Origin: CAMYOC01 sp963704875
Lineage (GTDB): Bacteria; Pseudomonadota; Gammaproteobacteria; Steroidobacterales; XN24
DNA: 64,000 nt
Direction of reading: 5' to 3'
Assembly (NCBI GenBank): GCA_963704875.1
Contig: CAVPIA010000008.1
Location: 1,426,001 to 1,490,000 of the forward strand
Shown: one piece after another, positions 49,701 to 58,490 of the stretch
Position numbering within the stretch: position 1 is the first letter of the stretch
Layout of the letters: the number at the start of each line of letters is the position of its first letter
The notes under the pieces: model-generated
What the model was told of the DNA's origin: nothing
Database searches by the model: none
Seen by the model: only the letters and a program-made list of their open reading frames with translations
Made by a program: the position numbers and the translations under genes

Positions 49701-50442
49701 AGGCGCGCGCAGTCGCAGCGCCAGTCTCATCATCTGGCATCGAAGACTCGGGCTTAGCGCGGCTCTGTTCGTGCTGGTGCTGGCAACGACAGGTCTGGCG
49801 CTGAACCACACCGCCGAACTCGGTCTGGACAGGCGCTACCTGGAAGCGGAATGGTTGCTGAACTGGTATGGCATTCAGGCACCGGCGGAGGCGTCAGTTT
49901 TTGTCGCCGGCTCGCTGCTTGTGACCCAACTGGGTGACCGGGTCTATCTTGGCACCCGAGCGGTGGAGGAGGGTGTCGGCACGGTCGGCGGCGCAGTCGA
50001 AATCGATGATCTGGTGGTGACCGCCGTCGATGGAGATCTGTTGCTACTGACCGCCAGCGGAGAGCGGGTGGAGAGGCTGGGCCGCAAGGATGATGTGCCG
50101 GCCGGATTGACCGGTATCGGTACCGACAGCGAGGGCGGGTTGCTGCTGCGCACCGATGCAGGCCTGTATCGCGCGGACGACGAGCTTCTGAGATGGCTGG
50201 CAGTGGACGCCGTCGATGTCAATGTCGTCTGGTCGACGCCGGCCACTGCTGACGCCGCGACTCTCGCAGAACTCAGGGCCGACTATCGGGGTCGTATCCT
50301 GAGCCTTGAGCGGGTATTGCTGGACTTGCACAGCGGCCGGATACTGGGTCGCTTCGGGCCATTGTTGATGGATCTTGCGGCGATCCTGTTGACGCTGCTG
50401 GCCGTCACCGGCGTCTGGGTCTGGTCGTCACGCCGTTCGTAA
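49687..50442 (+). CDS. PepSY-type transmembrane protein
   Basis: 251 residues with a helix at each end: IIWHRRLGLSAALFVLVLATTGLALNHT and FGPLLMDLAAILLTLLAVTGVWVWS, separated by a large periplasmic beta-rich domain. The IWHRRLGL and LDLHSGRILGRFGP segments, with histidines at membrane edges, are the PepSY_TM hallmarks found in ferric/flavin reductases. Cotranscribed (14-base overlap) with the FMN-binding protein. Together they may form an inner-membrane electron relay reducing periplasmic metal or flavin. Confidence 0.87.
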   Translation: MSRARGARSRSASLIIWHRRLGLSAALFVLVLATTGLALNHTAELGLDRRYLEAEWLLNWYGIQAPAEASVFVAGSLLVTQLGDRVYLGTRAVEEGVGTVGGAVEIDDLVVTAVDGDLLLLTASGERVERLGRKDDVPAGLTGIGTDSEGGLLLRTDAGLYRADDELLRWLAVDAVDVNVVWSTPATADAATLAELRADYRGRILSLERVLLDLHSGRILGRFGPLLMDLAAILLTLLAVTGVWVWSSRRS

Positions 50443-50487
50443 GCTGCTGCGGAATCTGCTGCGAGTTGAGCCCTGCATCAGAAACGA

Positions 50488-50512
50488 CAACGGCCCCTGA
50501 ATGGGGCCGTTG
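50488..50512. terminator. bidirectional hairpin between PepSY and rpoH
   Basis: Perfect 10-bp stem CAACGGCCCC / GGGGCCGTTG, loop TGAAT, between convergent genes. U-runs are poor on both sides, so it may act as a weak or Rho-assisted terminator. Confidence 0.6.
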
Positions 50513-50542
50513 CCAATACTGTAGATCCCGACCTCGATCAGT

Positions 50543-51415
50543 CTAGATCGCAACCATGCCCCGCAGTTTCTTGATCGCATTTGCCTCAAGCTGCCTGATG
50601 CGCTCGGCCGATATCTGATACTCGTCCGCAAGATCCTGGAGTGTGCGCTTTTCCTCATCCAGCCAGCGGGCCTGAAGGATGTGCCGGCTGCGTTCGTCCA
50701 GACGCTTGAGCGCCGCCGCGAGGCGGCTAGTGGAGTCTGTCTCCCAGTCATCTGCTTCAACCAGCAAGGCTGGATCAACCTCCTCGTTACTGCGCAAGTA
50801 GGCCGAGGGTGTGTAGCTGCCTTCGTCATCGTCACTGACACTCGGAGCCGGATCAAAAGCGACATCGCGAGAGGACAGGCGCATTTCCATTTCGTTGACT
50901 TCGCGCGCAGTGACGCCAAGATCCTCGGCCACCGCCCGGGTCTCTTCCGCGCTAAGCCAACCCAAACGCTTTTTCGCCTTGCGCAGATTGAAAAACAGCT
51001 TGCGCTGGGCCTTGGTGGTGGCGACCTTGACCACGCGCCAGTTGCGCAGCACAAATTCGTGAATTTCCGCCCGGATCCAGTGCACCGCAAACGACACCAG
51101 TCGCACGCCAACCTGAGGGTCAAAGCGTTTTACCGCCTTCATCAGGCCGACGTTGCCTTCCTGGATCAGATCGCCAAGCTGCAGGCCGTAGCCGTTATAG
51201 CTGCGCGCGATATGCACCACGAAACGCAGGTGCGAGAGAACCAGTTGCCGGGCAGCCTCCAGATCCTCGTGCTCGCGAAACCGGGTTGCCAGCGCGACTT
51301 CCTCTTCCTTGGTCAGGATCGGGATAGTGGCGACAGCCTGGATATACGCATCGATGCTGCCCACCGGTCCGGCGAGCACCAGATCATGTCTCTGTGCTGG
51401 TATCAGTTCTTTCAT
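50543..51415 (-). CDS. rpoH: RNA polymerase sigma-32 factor
   Basis: 290 residues. Region 2: ARQLVLSHLRFVVHIARSYNGYGLQLGDLIQEGNVGLMKAVKRFDPQVGVRLVSFAVHWIRAEIHEFVLRNWRVVKVATTKAQRKLFFNLR, including the RpoH box region; region 4: LDERSRHILQARWLDEEKRTLQDLADEYQISAERIRQLEANAIKKLR. Directs heat-shock transcription. ATG 51415 with GGAG about 12 bases upstream; a TTG at 51433 is in frame but overlaps that site. A CIRCE-like element lies 31 bases upstream. Confidence 0.97.
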   Translation of the reverse strand: MKELIPAQRHDLVLAGPVGSIDAYIQAVATIPILTKEEEVALATRFREHEDLEAARQLVLSHLRFVVHIARSYNGYGLQLGDLIQEGNVGLMKAVKRFDPQVGVRLVSFAVHWIRAEIHEFVLRNWRVVKVATTKAQRKLFFNLRKAKKRLGWLSAEETRAVAEDLGVTAREVNEMEMRLSSRDVAFDPAPSVSDDDEGSYTPSAYLRSNEEVDPALLVEADDWETDSTSRLAAALKRLDERSRHILQARWLDEEKRTLQDLADEYQISAERIRQLEANAIKKLRGMVAI

Positions 51416-51446
51416 GCAGTCTTGTTTCTCCAAAGGCGGCTGAATT

Positions 51447-51473
51447 TTAGCAGTCGCACCATTAGAGTGCTAA
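51447..51473 (-). promoter_or_regulatory. CIRCE element (HrcA operator) upstream of rpoH
   Basis: On the minus strand: TTAGCACTC, nine bases, GACTGCTAA. The consensus CIRCE is TTAGCACTC-N9-GAGTGCTAA, so 17 of 18 arm positions match and the spacer is exact. HrcA binds CIRCE to repress heat-shock genes such as groESL. It lies between the AT-rich promoter region and the rpoH start. Confidence 0.85.
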
Positions 51474-51501
51474 CCGGGCAATGAGTTCCCGTCTGAAGTC
51501 A

Positions 51502-51517
51502 TACTATTTATATAGTA
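51502..51517 (-). promoter_or_regulatory. rpoH: AT-rich palindrome in the rpoH promoter region
   Basis: TACTAT-TTAT-ATAGTA. The minus strand offers TATAAA and TATAGT-like -10 hexamers here, about 30-50 bases upstream of CIRCE; no good -35 is seen. Likely the rpoH promoter core, possibly with an extra regulator. Confidence 0.4.
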
Positions 51518-51569
51518 GAAACAGTGACTTATTGCCACTTCGAGCACGATCCCCGAGCGCCGGCAGGGG

Positions 51570-52598
51570 CTAGTTTCCGGGTTCTATCCGCCGCATATTG
51601 CGGGTCGCGGAGATCCAGGACCCCAGCCAGCCAAGGATCGCGCTGGCGCCCAGCAGGATGCCGGCGCCGGCCATCCCCGGGCCGATCAGATCAAAACCGC
51701 TGCCGTAGAGTCCGGCCACGCGTCGCACCGGTTCCTGCAGAGCTGCGATTGACAGACCAACAAGGCCCAGGGCGAGCAAGCCGCCAAACAGCCCATACCA
51801 GAATCCGGTGTAAAGGAATGGCCGTCGGATAAAACCGTCTGTCGCGCCGATCAGTTTCGCAACTTCGATTTCGTCGCGCCGATTCTGGATATCCAGGCGG
51901 ATCGTGTTGCCGACAATCAGCACGACGCCAAGCGCCAGCATCGCGCTGGCCAGCGCTACGACCCGGCGCACTACATCCAGCATCGCATGAAAACGGGCAA
52001 CCCACTCAGTGTCCGCCTGGACGATATCTGCCGGTAAATCCTCCCGCAGCCGTTCGGAAAGCGCGGCGACCCCGTTCGCCGAATCATGACCGACCGCCGG
52101 TTTGAGCAGCAGCAGATTGGGTAGCGGATTCTCAGGCAGCGCATCAAGTGCGGCGCCGAAGCCGGATGATTCGCGAAACTCAGCCAGCGCCCGCTTGGCG
52201 GTAATCAGCCGGACTTCGGCCACCGCCTCGTCGTTCTGCAACTGGGCGACAAGTTCCGCCGCCTGTTCCGCGGAGACCTGTTGCTGCAGATACACCGAAA
52301 TCTCGATCGCGCCGTCCCACTGGCCGCTCAGCGCACGGCCATTGGATACCAGCAACTGCAAGCCTGCGGGCAGAGCCAGCGCAATGCCGATCACTGCCAC
52401 AGTCATCAGCGCGGCCAGCGGCTGCGCGGCAAGACGTCCGAGACTGCCGACGAATTCACGCAGATGATGGCTGCCGTGTGCGCTGAGCGGTACCCGAGTG
52501 GGGGGTTTGGCAGGGCCTCGGCGGGTCGCCGCGGCATTTTGCCGCCGGGGGGTTGCCGGCCGCTTGCTGCGCCGTTCGGCCATGGGTCTACGCGCCAC
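51570..52598 (-). CDS. ftsX: cell division protein FtsX
   Basis: About 342 residues from a GTG with AGGAAGGAA upstream and an 11-base overlap with ftsE. Four membrane helices: LAALMTVAVIGIALALPAGLQLL, VVALASAMLALGVVLIVGNTI, LYTGFWYGLFGGLLALGLVG and GPGMAGAGILLGASAILGWLG, with a periplasmic domain after the first (AAELVAQLQNDEAVAEVRLI). The long basic, Pro-rich cytoplasmic N-terminus is typical of gammaproteobacterial FtsX. With FtsE it activates septal amidases. Confidence 0.94.
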   Translation of the reverse strand: MARRPMAERRSKRPATPRRQNAAATRRGPAKPPTRVPLSAHGSHHLREFVGSLGRLAAQPLAALMTVAVIGIALALPAGLQLLVSNGRALSGQWDGAIEISVYLQQQVSAEQAAELVAQLQNDEAVAEVRLITAKRALAEFRESSGFGAALDALPENPLPNLLLLKPAVGHDSANGVAALSERLREDLPADIVQADTEWVARFHAMLDVVRRVVALASAMLALGVVLIVGNTIRLDIQNRRDEIEVAKLIGATDGFIRRPFLYTGFWYGLFGGLLALGLVGLSIAALQEPVRRVAGLYGSGFDLIGPGMAGAGILLGASAILGWLGSWISATRNMRRIEPGN

Positions 52599-53256
52599 TG
52601 TCGGTTCCTTCCTGGCGGCCGTCGCGCAGAGCAATCCGGCGATTTCCCAGATGTTCGATCAGCGCCAGGTCGTGGCTGGCAATGACAACGGTAACGCCGA
52701 CTTCGTTAAACCGGGTAAACAGACGCATGATCTCCAGCGACAGATCCGGATCCAGGTTGCCGGTGGGTTCGTCTGCGATAAGCAGGGGCGGCTTGCTGAC
52801 CACGGCCCGGGCGATACCGATGCGCTGCTGTTCGCCGGTAGACAGCATCATTGGCCGCAGCCGCTCTGCCTTTAGCAAACCGACCTGATCCAACGCTGCC
52901 CTGACGCGCTTGCCAACGTCCTTTGCAGAGGTGCCGGTAATGATCAGCGGCAACGCGACGTTGTCAAACACGCTTCGGTCGTGGAGCAATTTGTGATCCT
53001 GAAACACCATGCCGATCTGTCGTCGGAACGCCGGAATCTGACGGCGGTCGATGCCCGCCGTGTTGCGGCCGTTGATGAGCACCTGTCCGGAGCTCGCTCG
53101 CTCGAGCAGGCCGATCAGTTTCAGCATCGTGCTCTTGCCCGCGCCTGAGGGCCCGGTGAGAAATACCATCTCGCCGGCATCCACCTGCATGTCGACCCCG
53201 GACAGGGCTTCGCGGCTGCCGGGATAGCGTTTGTAGACCTTCTCGAAGCGGATCAC
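52588..53256 (-). CDS. ftsE: cell division ATP-binding protein FtsE
   Basis: 222-residue ABC ATPase: Walker A GPSGAGKST, Q-loop IGMVFQDHKLL, signature LSTGEQQRIGIARAVVS (with T in place of G of LSGGEQ), Walker B LLIADEPTGNLDP and H-loop VIASHDLALIE. The ATG overlaps the ftsY stop (ATGA), and ftsX follows, the normal order. Confidence 0.97.
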   Translation of the reverse strand: MIRFEKVYKRYPGSREALSGVDMQVDAGEMVFLTGPSGAGKSTMLKLIGLLERASSGQVLINGRNTAGIDRRQIPAFRRQIGMVFQDHKLLHDRSVFDNVALPLIITGTSAKDVGKRVRAALDQVGLLKAERLRPMMLSTGEQQRIGIARAVVSKPPLLIADEPTGNLDPDLSLEIMRLFTRFNEVGVTVVIASHDLALIEHLGNRRIALRDGRQEGTDSGA

Positions 53257-54260
53257 CTGTCGTCCGCCCTCTGCTGGTCGGCGCCAGCAAGCAGCGCATC
53301 GACAAACGGCCCCGCCTGGAACTCGTCGAGATCTTCGGCCGCCTCGCCGATCCCCAGATAACGGATCGGCACGCCCAGGTGCTCGGCCACCGCGAGCAAC
53401 ACACCACCTTTTGCGGTGCCGTCCAGCTTGCTCATCACGATGCCGGACAAGCCGATCGCTTCATGGAAGCGGCTGGCCTGGACCAGCGCGTTTTGTCCCA
53501 GACTGGCGTCCAGAACCAGCAGCGTCTCGTGTGGTGCATCCGGATCCACTTTGCCCAGCACCCGACGGATCTTTTTCAATTCCTCCATCAGGTTGTCCTG
53601 GGTGTGTAGACGCCCGGCGGTGTCTGCGATCAGCACATCCATATCGCGCGCGCGGGCCGCCTCAAACGCATCGAACATCACTGCCGCAGGATCCGCGCCG
53701 GTTTGTTGCGCGATCACCGGTACGTCGTTGCGCTGCCCCCATGCCTGGATCTGCTCGACCGCGGCGGCGCGGAATGTGTCGCCGGCCGCGAGCATGACCT
53801 TTAGCCCCTGATCTTTGAAGAGTCGCGCCAGCTTGCCAATGGTTGTGGTTTTGCCCGAGCCGTTGACGCCGACCATCAGGATCACAAAGGGGCGTGGCGC
53901 ATCCGGGATGATCAGCGGGGCTTCACAGGGCCCGAGGATACCGAGCATGGTCTCACGAAGGGTGTCCATTACCGCACGGGTGTCCTTAAGCTCGTCGCGC
54001 CACAGTTTGCGATCCAGCCCGTCCATGATGCGTGAGGTCGCTTCGACCCCGACGTCCCCGGTCAGCAATCGGGTTTCAATCTCTTCCAGAAAAGCGGCGT
54101 CAGGTTTGCCGCCCGGCAGCAGGTGGGCCAGGTCATAGGTGAGAAAAGACTCGCCTTTGTTCAGACGTTGGCGAAGACGCCGGAAGAAGCCTGCACGCTT
54201 CTCCGGCGCAGGTGATTCGGCGGCCTTGTCCTGGATGCGGGTGTCTTTGTTTCGGAACAT
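53253..54260 (-). CDS. ftsY: signal recognition particle receptor FtsY
   Basis: 335 residues from ATG 54260 (FRNKDTRIQDKAAESPAPEK). Short acidic/basic A-domain, then N domain (EEIETRLLTGDVGVEAT) and the SRP GTPase G domain: GVNGSGKTTT (131-140), AAGDTFRAAAVEQ, DTAGRLHT, LLVLDASLGQNAL, MSKLDGTAKGG and GIGEAAEDLDEFQ. Receives SRP-ribosome complexes at the membrane. Longer in-frame readings upstream are not conserved. Confidence 0.97.
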   Translation of the reverse strand: MFRNKDTRIQDKAAESPAPEKRAGFFRRLRQRLNKGESFLTYDLAHLLPGGKPDAAFLEEIETRLLTGDVGVEATSRIMDGLDRKLWRDELKDTRAVMDTLRETMLGILGPCEAPLIIPDAPRPFVILMVGVNGSGKTTTIGKLARLFKDQGLKVMLAAGDTFRAAAVEQIQAWGQRNDVPVIAQQTGADPAAVMFDAFEAARARDMDVLIADTAGRLHTQDNLMEELKKIRRVLGKVDPDAPHETLLVLDASLGQNALVQASRFHEAIGLSGIVMSKLDGTAKGGVLLAVAEHLGVPIRYLGIGEAAEDLDEFQAGPFVDALLAGADQQRADDR

Positions 54261-54401
54261 GACGGAGCTCGTCGGCAGAGCGCTTATGCTAACCGATGCG
54301 GATGCTCCCCGGGCCATGATTCGCAAACCACAGCCGAGCCGCTGAGGCATCAACGGGGTCGATCGGATGTGTTATCCAGATTGCCGGCGCAGGACAAAAA
54401 A

Positions 54402-54421
54402 GGGCGGTCCGAGGACCGCCC
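54402..54421 (-). terminator. intrinsic terminator of the lipase gene
   Basis: GGGCGGTC-CGAG-GACCGCCC, followed on the minus strand by TTTTTTG. It begins 38 bases after the lipase stop codon. Confidence 0.88.
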
Positions 54422-54458
54422 CTGTTTGACTGGCAGGTCGCCAGAGCGGTTTCCCGCT

Positions 54459-56873
54459 TTACTGCGTATTGGCCCGCGGCCGATCGGGTGCCTGGCAGTT
54501 GCCTGCGTTGAAATCACCGACCACGGTTGGATCAGCGATCGGGATCACCGTGCCAAGCGTCGCACCAAAGGTGACCGTCTCCGACTGCATCTCGACCGTC
54601 GCCGCCAGGCTGGCGCTGGGATCCAGCTGCGAGCCATGATCGCCGGCGATGAAACAGACCCGGGAGGCGGAGTTTCCGGCAACATTATTCGCGCCCGGTG
54701 CGGTGACCTCATCTACGCCCATTTCCGCAGCCAGGCGGTTGTTGGCGGAGTTTGGCACTACCGCATCAGCCTCGACTTCGATGAAATGGATCGGATGTAC
54801 CGCAGCGGCCTCAGCGGCAAAGCTGATCGGATCGAAGGCGTCGGCGGCATTCTGGAAATCACGCAGGAAGCTGTTGTAGACGCCGGTGTTGGGTACCAGG
54901 CCGGCGGCGATCAGGCCTCCCTCGATCCGCGGTCCGAAGGTGACGGAATCCAGCAGCAGATCTACCAGCACGCCGCCGCCCACGCCGAGCGTCGCGGTGG
55001 CGATATTGGAGTCGTTACCAAATGTGCCAAGGAACGTGGTGCCGATAATCGAGCCCAGAGACTGGCTGACGAAATGCACCGTTGAGGCACCGTAGTCGGG
55101 CACGCCATCAGGAGGGAACCCGGGCGGGGCGATGTCGATGGACGGCACGGACCTCGCCAGCATAATCAGATCGGCAGCCGACTGCCGGCCGTTATCGCGG
55201 CTGGTCAGCGGGCTGGGCAGATTGATGAAATGAATACCCGAGGGGTCGATCAGCCCGTCCGGAGGCGCCTGGCCAGTCGTATTATTTACCAGGTCCACGT
55301 CAAAGGTGCGTTCGGCAACGCCCGGCACACGGAAAATGGCTTCTGGTTCAGTGGCCAGGATTTCAGCCAGCTCCTCCGGCGTGATTGTGGCGTAGTCGAT
55401 CTCGGCATAGGGGATGCCGTGCAAGGCATGATCCATCGCGATCACGGTGGCGCCGATGGGAGCAAAGCTCTCGGCAATGGCCAGCATGTCAACGCGATTA
55501 CGCGTAATACCGTGCGCAAAGATCACGATAGGCCCACCGATCACCGGCGGACTGCCTGGTCCTGCGGATGCCGGGACCGTCGCCAGCAACGGCACGGTCA
55601 GGGTCGCATTGGCCACCGGAATGGGGTTGAACTTGGACAAGATTGTGCTGGTTGGGTCCAGCGGATTTACGTTCTCCGCGCCCAGCCAATACCTGGTCAG
55701 AATATCGGTGTCCTGGGGGTTGGTTGCCGGGGCCAGGTAATAGGGCAGGCCGGTCATTACACCGGCATACAGATAGGCGCTGCCAGCGGTAGGATCCGGG
55801 TCACCGCGCAGTGCAAACACCAACTCAGTGGTCACCGGCGTCCCGGCCGGGATCACGCCGCCGGGGAACTGTCCGGTGGGGTCAGGCAGGTCTACCGGGG
55901 TCAGGATCGGCTGTAGCTGGATGCCACCCGGCATCGAAATTGCTGCAGCGGTCTCCATGACCACGGTCGTGTCCAGCGTGGTAAAGCTGGAGGTGACAAT
56001 GATATTGGGTACCGACAGCCCCAGAGCTTCGGAAACTTTCAGCTGAGCGGCCGTGAACAGGCCGATGAGTTGTTCGGGCGTCAGCGCGTCCGGATCGATC
56101 GTTGAGGGGTCGTCCGGTATCTGGATCAGGCCAGCGAGATAGCCCTGCTTGATCTGTTCGTACTGGGTATCGGCGACAGCCGGCGTACCGCCCGAGTTGG
56201 TCACGCCATTGGTGACGATGACCAGGTAACCGTTTTCCACCACGATAGGGGTGGGCTGTCCGGTGGCCGGATCGATCAGATTGAACGTGCGGTTGCCATT
56301 CAACGGCTTCAGCGGTTTGATCTCAACCGTCTGTCCGCCGGCATCGAAGTCTGACGCCACTTCGACCTCGTATTCCACGCCCTGCACCAGGAACGGACTC
56401 TGTCCCTGCAGCAGGCGGCCGAAAGTCTGGTCTGACAGACCGATCACCGCCCGGGTTGACCGGTCCAGCGCGACTTCGACAATGAACACCGATGCCGGGG
56501 TCAGAGACCCGGGATCCACCGCCTCGCTGAAGTTCACCGTCATCCTGGCGTTGGTCGAGAATCCGTCCAGCTGATTGACCACGCCGACCAGCGGCTGGGT
56601 GGCGGTCACAGCCAGATTCAGAGTTCCGTCAGAGGAAGGCGAGGCGAGGAAACCGGCGATGTCATTCGGATACGGCAGAACCTGCACGCTCGTGGCCGGG
56701 TCGAGTTGCCAGTTTGCCCGGAAACTGGTGTTGAGATCGAAGTTCGGACCTTCGATCCCGATAAGGCCGGTGCTCCCGGTGTTTCTTGGCGCATCCGGAC
56801 TGTCTTTGTCCGAAAAACAACCGACGAGCGAAACGGAAAGCAGCAGGACGGCTGCAAGGTTCAGGGTTCTCAT
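54459..56873 (-). CDS. large lipoprotein lipase, Pla-1/cef (VolA) type
   Basis: 804 residues. Lipobox signal LNLAAVLLLSVSLVGCFSD. The N-terminal 400 residues match the bacterial virulence-factor lipase N domain (FDLNTSFRANWQLDPATSVQVLPYPNDIAGFL ... DGFSTNARMTVNFSEAVD). C-terminal alpha/beta hydrolase: oxyanion region IVIFAHGITRNRVDM, nucleophile elbow FVSQSLGSIIG (Ser in SxSxG, not GxSxG), DADAVVP and AGDHGSQLDP for Asp/His. Probably surface-exposed and acting on lysophospholipids or triglycerides. Strong GGGAGGAG before the ATG. Confidence 0.87.
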   Translation of the reverse strand: MRTLNLAAVLLLSVSLVGCFSDKDSPDAPRNTGSTGLIGIEGPNFDLNTSFRANWQLDPATSVQVLPYPNDIAGFLASPSSDGTLNLAVTATQPLVGVVNQLDGFSTNARMTVNFSEAVDPGSLTPASVFIVEVALDRSTRAVIGLSDQTFGRLLQGQSPFLVQGVEYEVEVASDFDAGGQTVEIKPLKPLNGNRTFNLIDPATGQPTPIVVENGYLVIVTNGVTNSGGTPAVADTQYEQIKQGYLAGLIQIPDDPSTIDPDALTPEQLIGLFTAAQLKVSEALGLSVPNIIVTSSFTTLDTTVVMETAAAISMPGGIQLQPILTPVDLPDPTGQFPGGVIPAGTPVTTELVFALRGDPDPTAGSAYLYAGVMTGLPYYLAPATNPQDTDILTRYWLGAENVNPLDPTSTILSKFNPIPVANATLTVPLLATVPASAGPGSPPVIGGPIVIFAHGITRNRVDMLAIAESFAPIGATVIAMDHALHGIPYAEIDYATITPEELAEILATEPEAIFRVPGVAERTFDVDLVNNTTGQAPPDGLIDPSGIHFINLPSPLTSRDNGRQSAADLIMLARSVPSIDIAPPGFPPDGVPDYGASTVHFVSQSLGSIIGTTFLGTFGNDSNIATATLGVGGGVLVDLLLDSVTFGPRIEGGLIAAGLVPNTGVYNSFLRDFQNAADAFDPISFAAEAAAVHPIHFIEVEADAVVPNSANNRLAAEMGVDEVTAPGANNVAGNSASRVCFIAGDHGSQLDPSASLAATVEMQSETVTFGATLGTVIPIADPTVVGDFNAGNCQAPDRPRANTQ

Positions 56874-56991
56874 TATTCTGACTCCTCCCGGAGAGGCAGG
56901 GTGACGCAAATGTTCTTTTAAGGAATTCTAGTAGGAATTAAGTAAGACTACGCTTGAACTTCAACGCCTTGCAAGTATTCGGAAAGTGCGT

Positions 56992-57624
56992 ATGAGATCC
57001 AGACACAGTAAGCCATCCAGGGGCAGGGAGAGGGGTTCCGCCGGTCAGTTTCGTATCATCGCCGGCCGCTGGCGTGGACGACGGCTGGAGTTTCCGGCTC
57101 TCGAAGGCGTGCGACCCACCGCGGACCGGGTCCGCGAAACGGTATTCAACTGGTTGCAGCCTGTCATCCAGGGCAGCGACTGCCTGGATCTGTTCGCAGG
57201 CAGCGGCGCCCTGGGACTGGAAGCGCTGTCCCGGGGAGCAGCGGCGGTGACTTTCGTCGACCGAAGTCCTGTGCTGGTGCGGGCGATTGCTGCGCATCTG
57301 GGCCAGCTGGATTGTGGCGCGGGTGCCGCACTGTGTTCCGAGGCCAGGTCATTCTTGCAGCGGGCATCCGGGCACTACGATCTGGTCTTCCTTGATCCAC
57401 CGTTCGGCAGCGGCTTGTTGCCGGAATTATGTCAAATGATTGACGATCAGGCCTGTCTGAAACCCGGGGGCAGGGTCTATCTTGAGCATGAGGCGAGCAC
57501 CGGGCCCCCAGACCTGCCCGCGGGATGGCGGATGCTGCGAAGCGCCCGCGCCGGCAATGTGAGTTACCATCTCGCGTCCTGCCCCGAAGAGGTCACAGGG
57601 GACAGTGCAAACAGCGCTATATGA
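56992..57624 (+). CDS. rsmD: 16S rRNA (guanine-966 N2)-methyltransferase
   Basis: About 210 residues. RIIAGRWRGRRLEFPALEGVRPTADRVRETVFNWL, SAM site CLDLFAGSGALGLEALSRGA, catalytic DPPF in LVFLDPPFGSG. ATG at 56992 preceded by GGAAAG; a GTG two codons up is possible. coaD begins 8 bases after the stop, the usual gammaproteobacterial pair. Confidence 0.95.
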   Translation: MRSRHSKPSRGRERGSAGQFRIIAGRWRGRRLEFPALEGVRPTADRVRETVFNWLQPVIQGSDCLDLFAGSGALGLEALSRGAAAVTFVDRSPVLVRAIAAHLGQLDCGAGAALCSEARSFLQRASGHYDLVFLDPPFGSGLLPELCQMIDDQACLKPGGRVYLEHEASTGPPDLPAGWRMLRSARAGNVSYHLASCPEEVTGDSANSAI

Positions 57625-57632
57625 GGAACGCC

Positions 57633-58136
57633 ATGACGTCCGCAGCCATGTACCCCGGGACCTTTGATCCGATAACCAACGGCCACAGCGATCTCATCCG
57701 CCGCGCTGCCGGTGTGTTCCCGCGGGTCGTGGTGGCTATCGCGGCGAATCCGGGCAAGGCGCCGATGTTCGATCTTGAGGAGCGGGTGGAACTGGCCGAG
57801 CATGTATTGGCGGGGATACCAGGCATTGAGATCAAGGGCTACGAGGGTCTGACGGTGGACTTTGCCCATGATCACGGGCTTGGCGTGATGATCCGTGGTC
57901 TGCGCGCGGTGTCGGACTTCGAGTTTGAATTTCAGCTGGCCACGATGAGTCGACAGATCGCGGAAGACGTGGAAACGGTGTTTCTGACCCCGACCGAGCA
58001 CTTCAGCTTCATCTCCTCGAGCATGATCCGGGAGATTGCCATGTTGGGCGGTGATATCTCGAAGTTTGTACATCCCAAGGTCGAAGCCGCGCTGCTCGCC
58101 AAGGCTGCGTCAGGCGGTCGAAACGGACACAGATGA
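57633..58136 (+). CDS. coaD: phosphopantetheine adenylyltransferase
   Basis: 167 residues. Fourth step of coenzyme A synthesis. MYPGTFDPITNGHSDLIRRA carries the (T/H)xGH nucleotidyl-transferase motif; VMIRGLRAVSDFEFEFQLATMSRQ and FLTPTEHFSFISSSMIREIAMLGGDISKFVHP complete the family. ATG 57633 has GAGGAA upstream. Confidence 0.97.
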   Translation: MTSAAMYPGTFDPITNGHSDLIRRAAGVFPRVVVAIAANPGKAPMFDLEERVELAEHVLAGIPGIEIKGYEGLTVDFAHDHGLGVMIRGLRAVSDFEFEFQLATMSRQIAEDVETVFLTPTEHFSFISSSMIREIAMLGGDISKFVHPKVEAALLAKAASGGRNGHR

Positions 58137-58454
58137 ATGGCGCTGCGGATTACTGATCAGTGCATCAACTGCGATGTGTGCACACCCGAATGCCCGAACG
58201 AGGCGATTTACATGGGCCCGGAGATCTTTCATATCCGGCCGGAACAGTGCACCGAATGCGTCGGACACTTCGACACGCCGCAGTGTCAGGAAGTGTGCCC
58301 GGTAGATTGCATCATCCCTGACCCGGCTCATCTCGAGACCGGCCAGGTGCTGGCGGCAAAGGCGGCGCAATTGAAAAAGACCAGAGCTGAGACAGCCAGC
58401 GCCGGGACAAACACGGCGACTGACAACCCAGCAGGCGCGCAGGCGGCGAATTGA
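58137..58454 (+). CDS. YfhL-like 2[4Fe-4S] ferredoxin
   Basis: 105 residues, starting right after the coaD stop. Two clusters: CINCDVCTPECP and CTECVGHFDTPQCQEVCPVDC (the longer insertion between the second-cluster cysteines is typical of this Alvin-type ferredoxin). The C-terminal 35 residues are Ala/Thr-rich and probably disordered. Electron carrier; partner unknown. Confidence 0.94.
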   Translation: MALRITDQCINCDVCTPECPNEAIYMGPEIFHIRPEQCTECVGHFDTPQCQEVCPVDCIIPDPAHLETGQVLAAKAAQLKKTRAETASAGTNTATDNPAGAQAAN

Positions 58455-58490
58455 CAGGATATTGACAAAACATCGGGCCAGAAACGAAAC

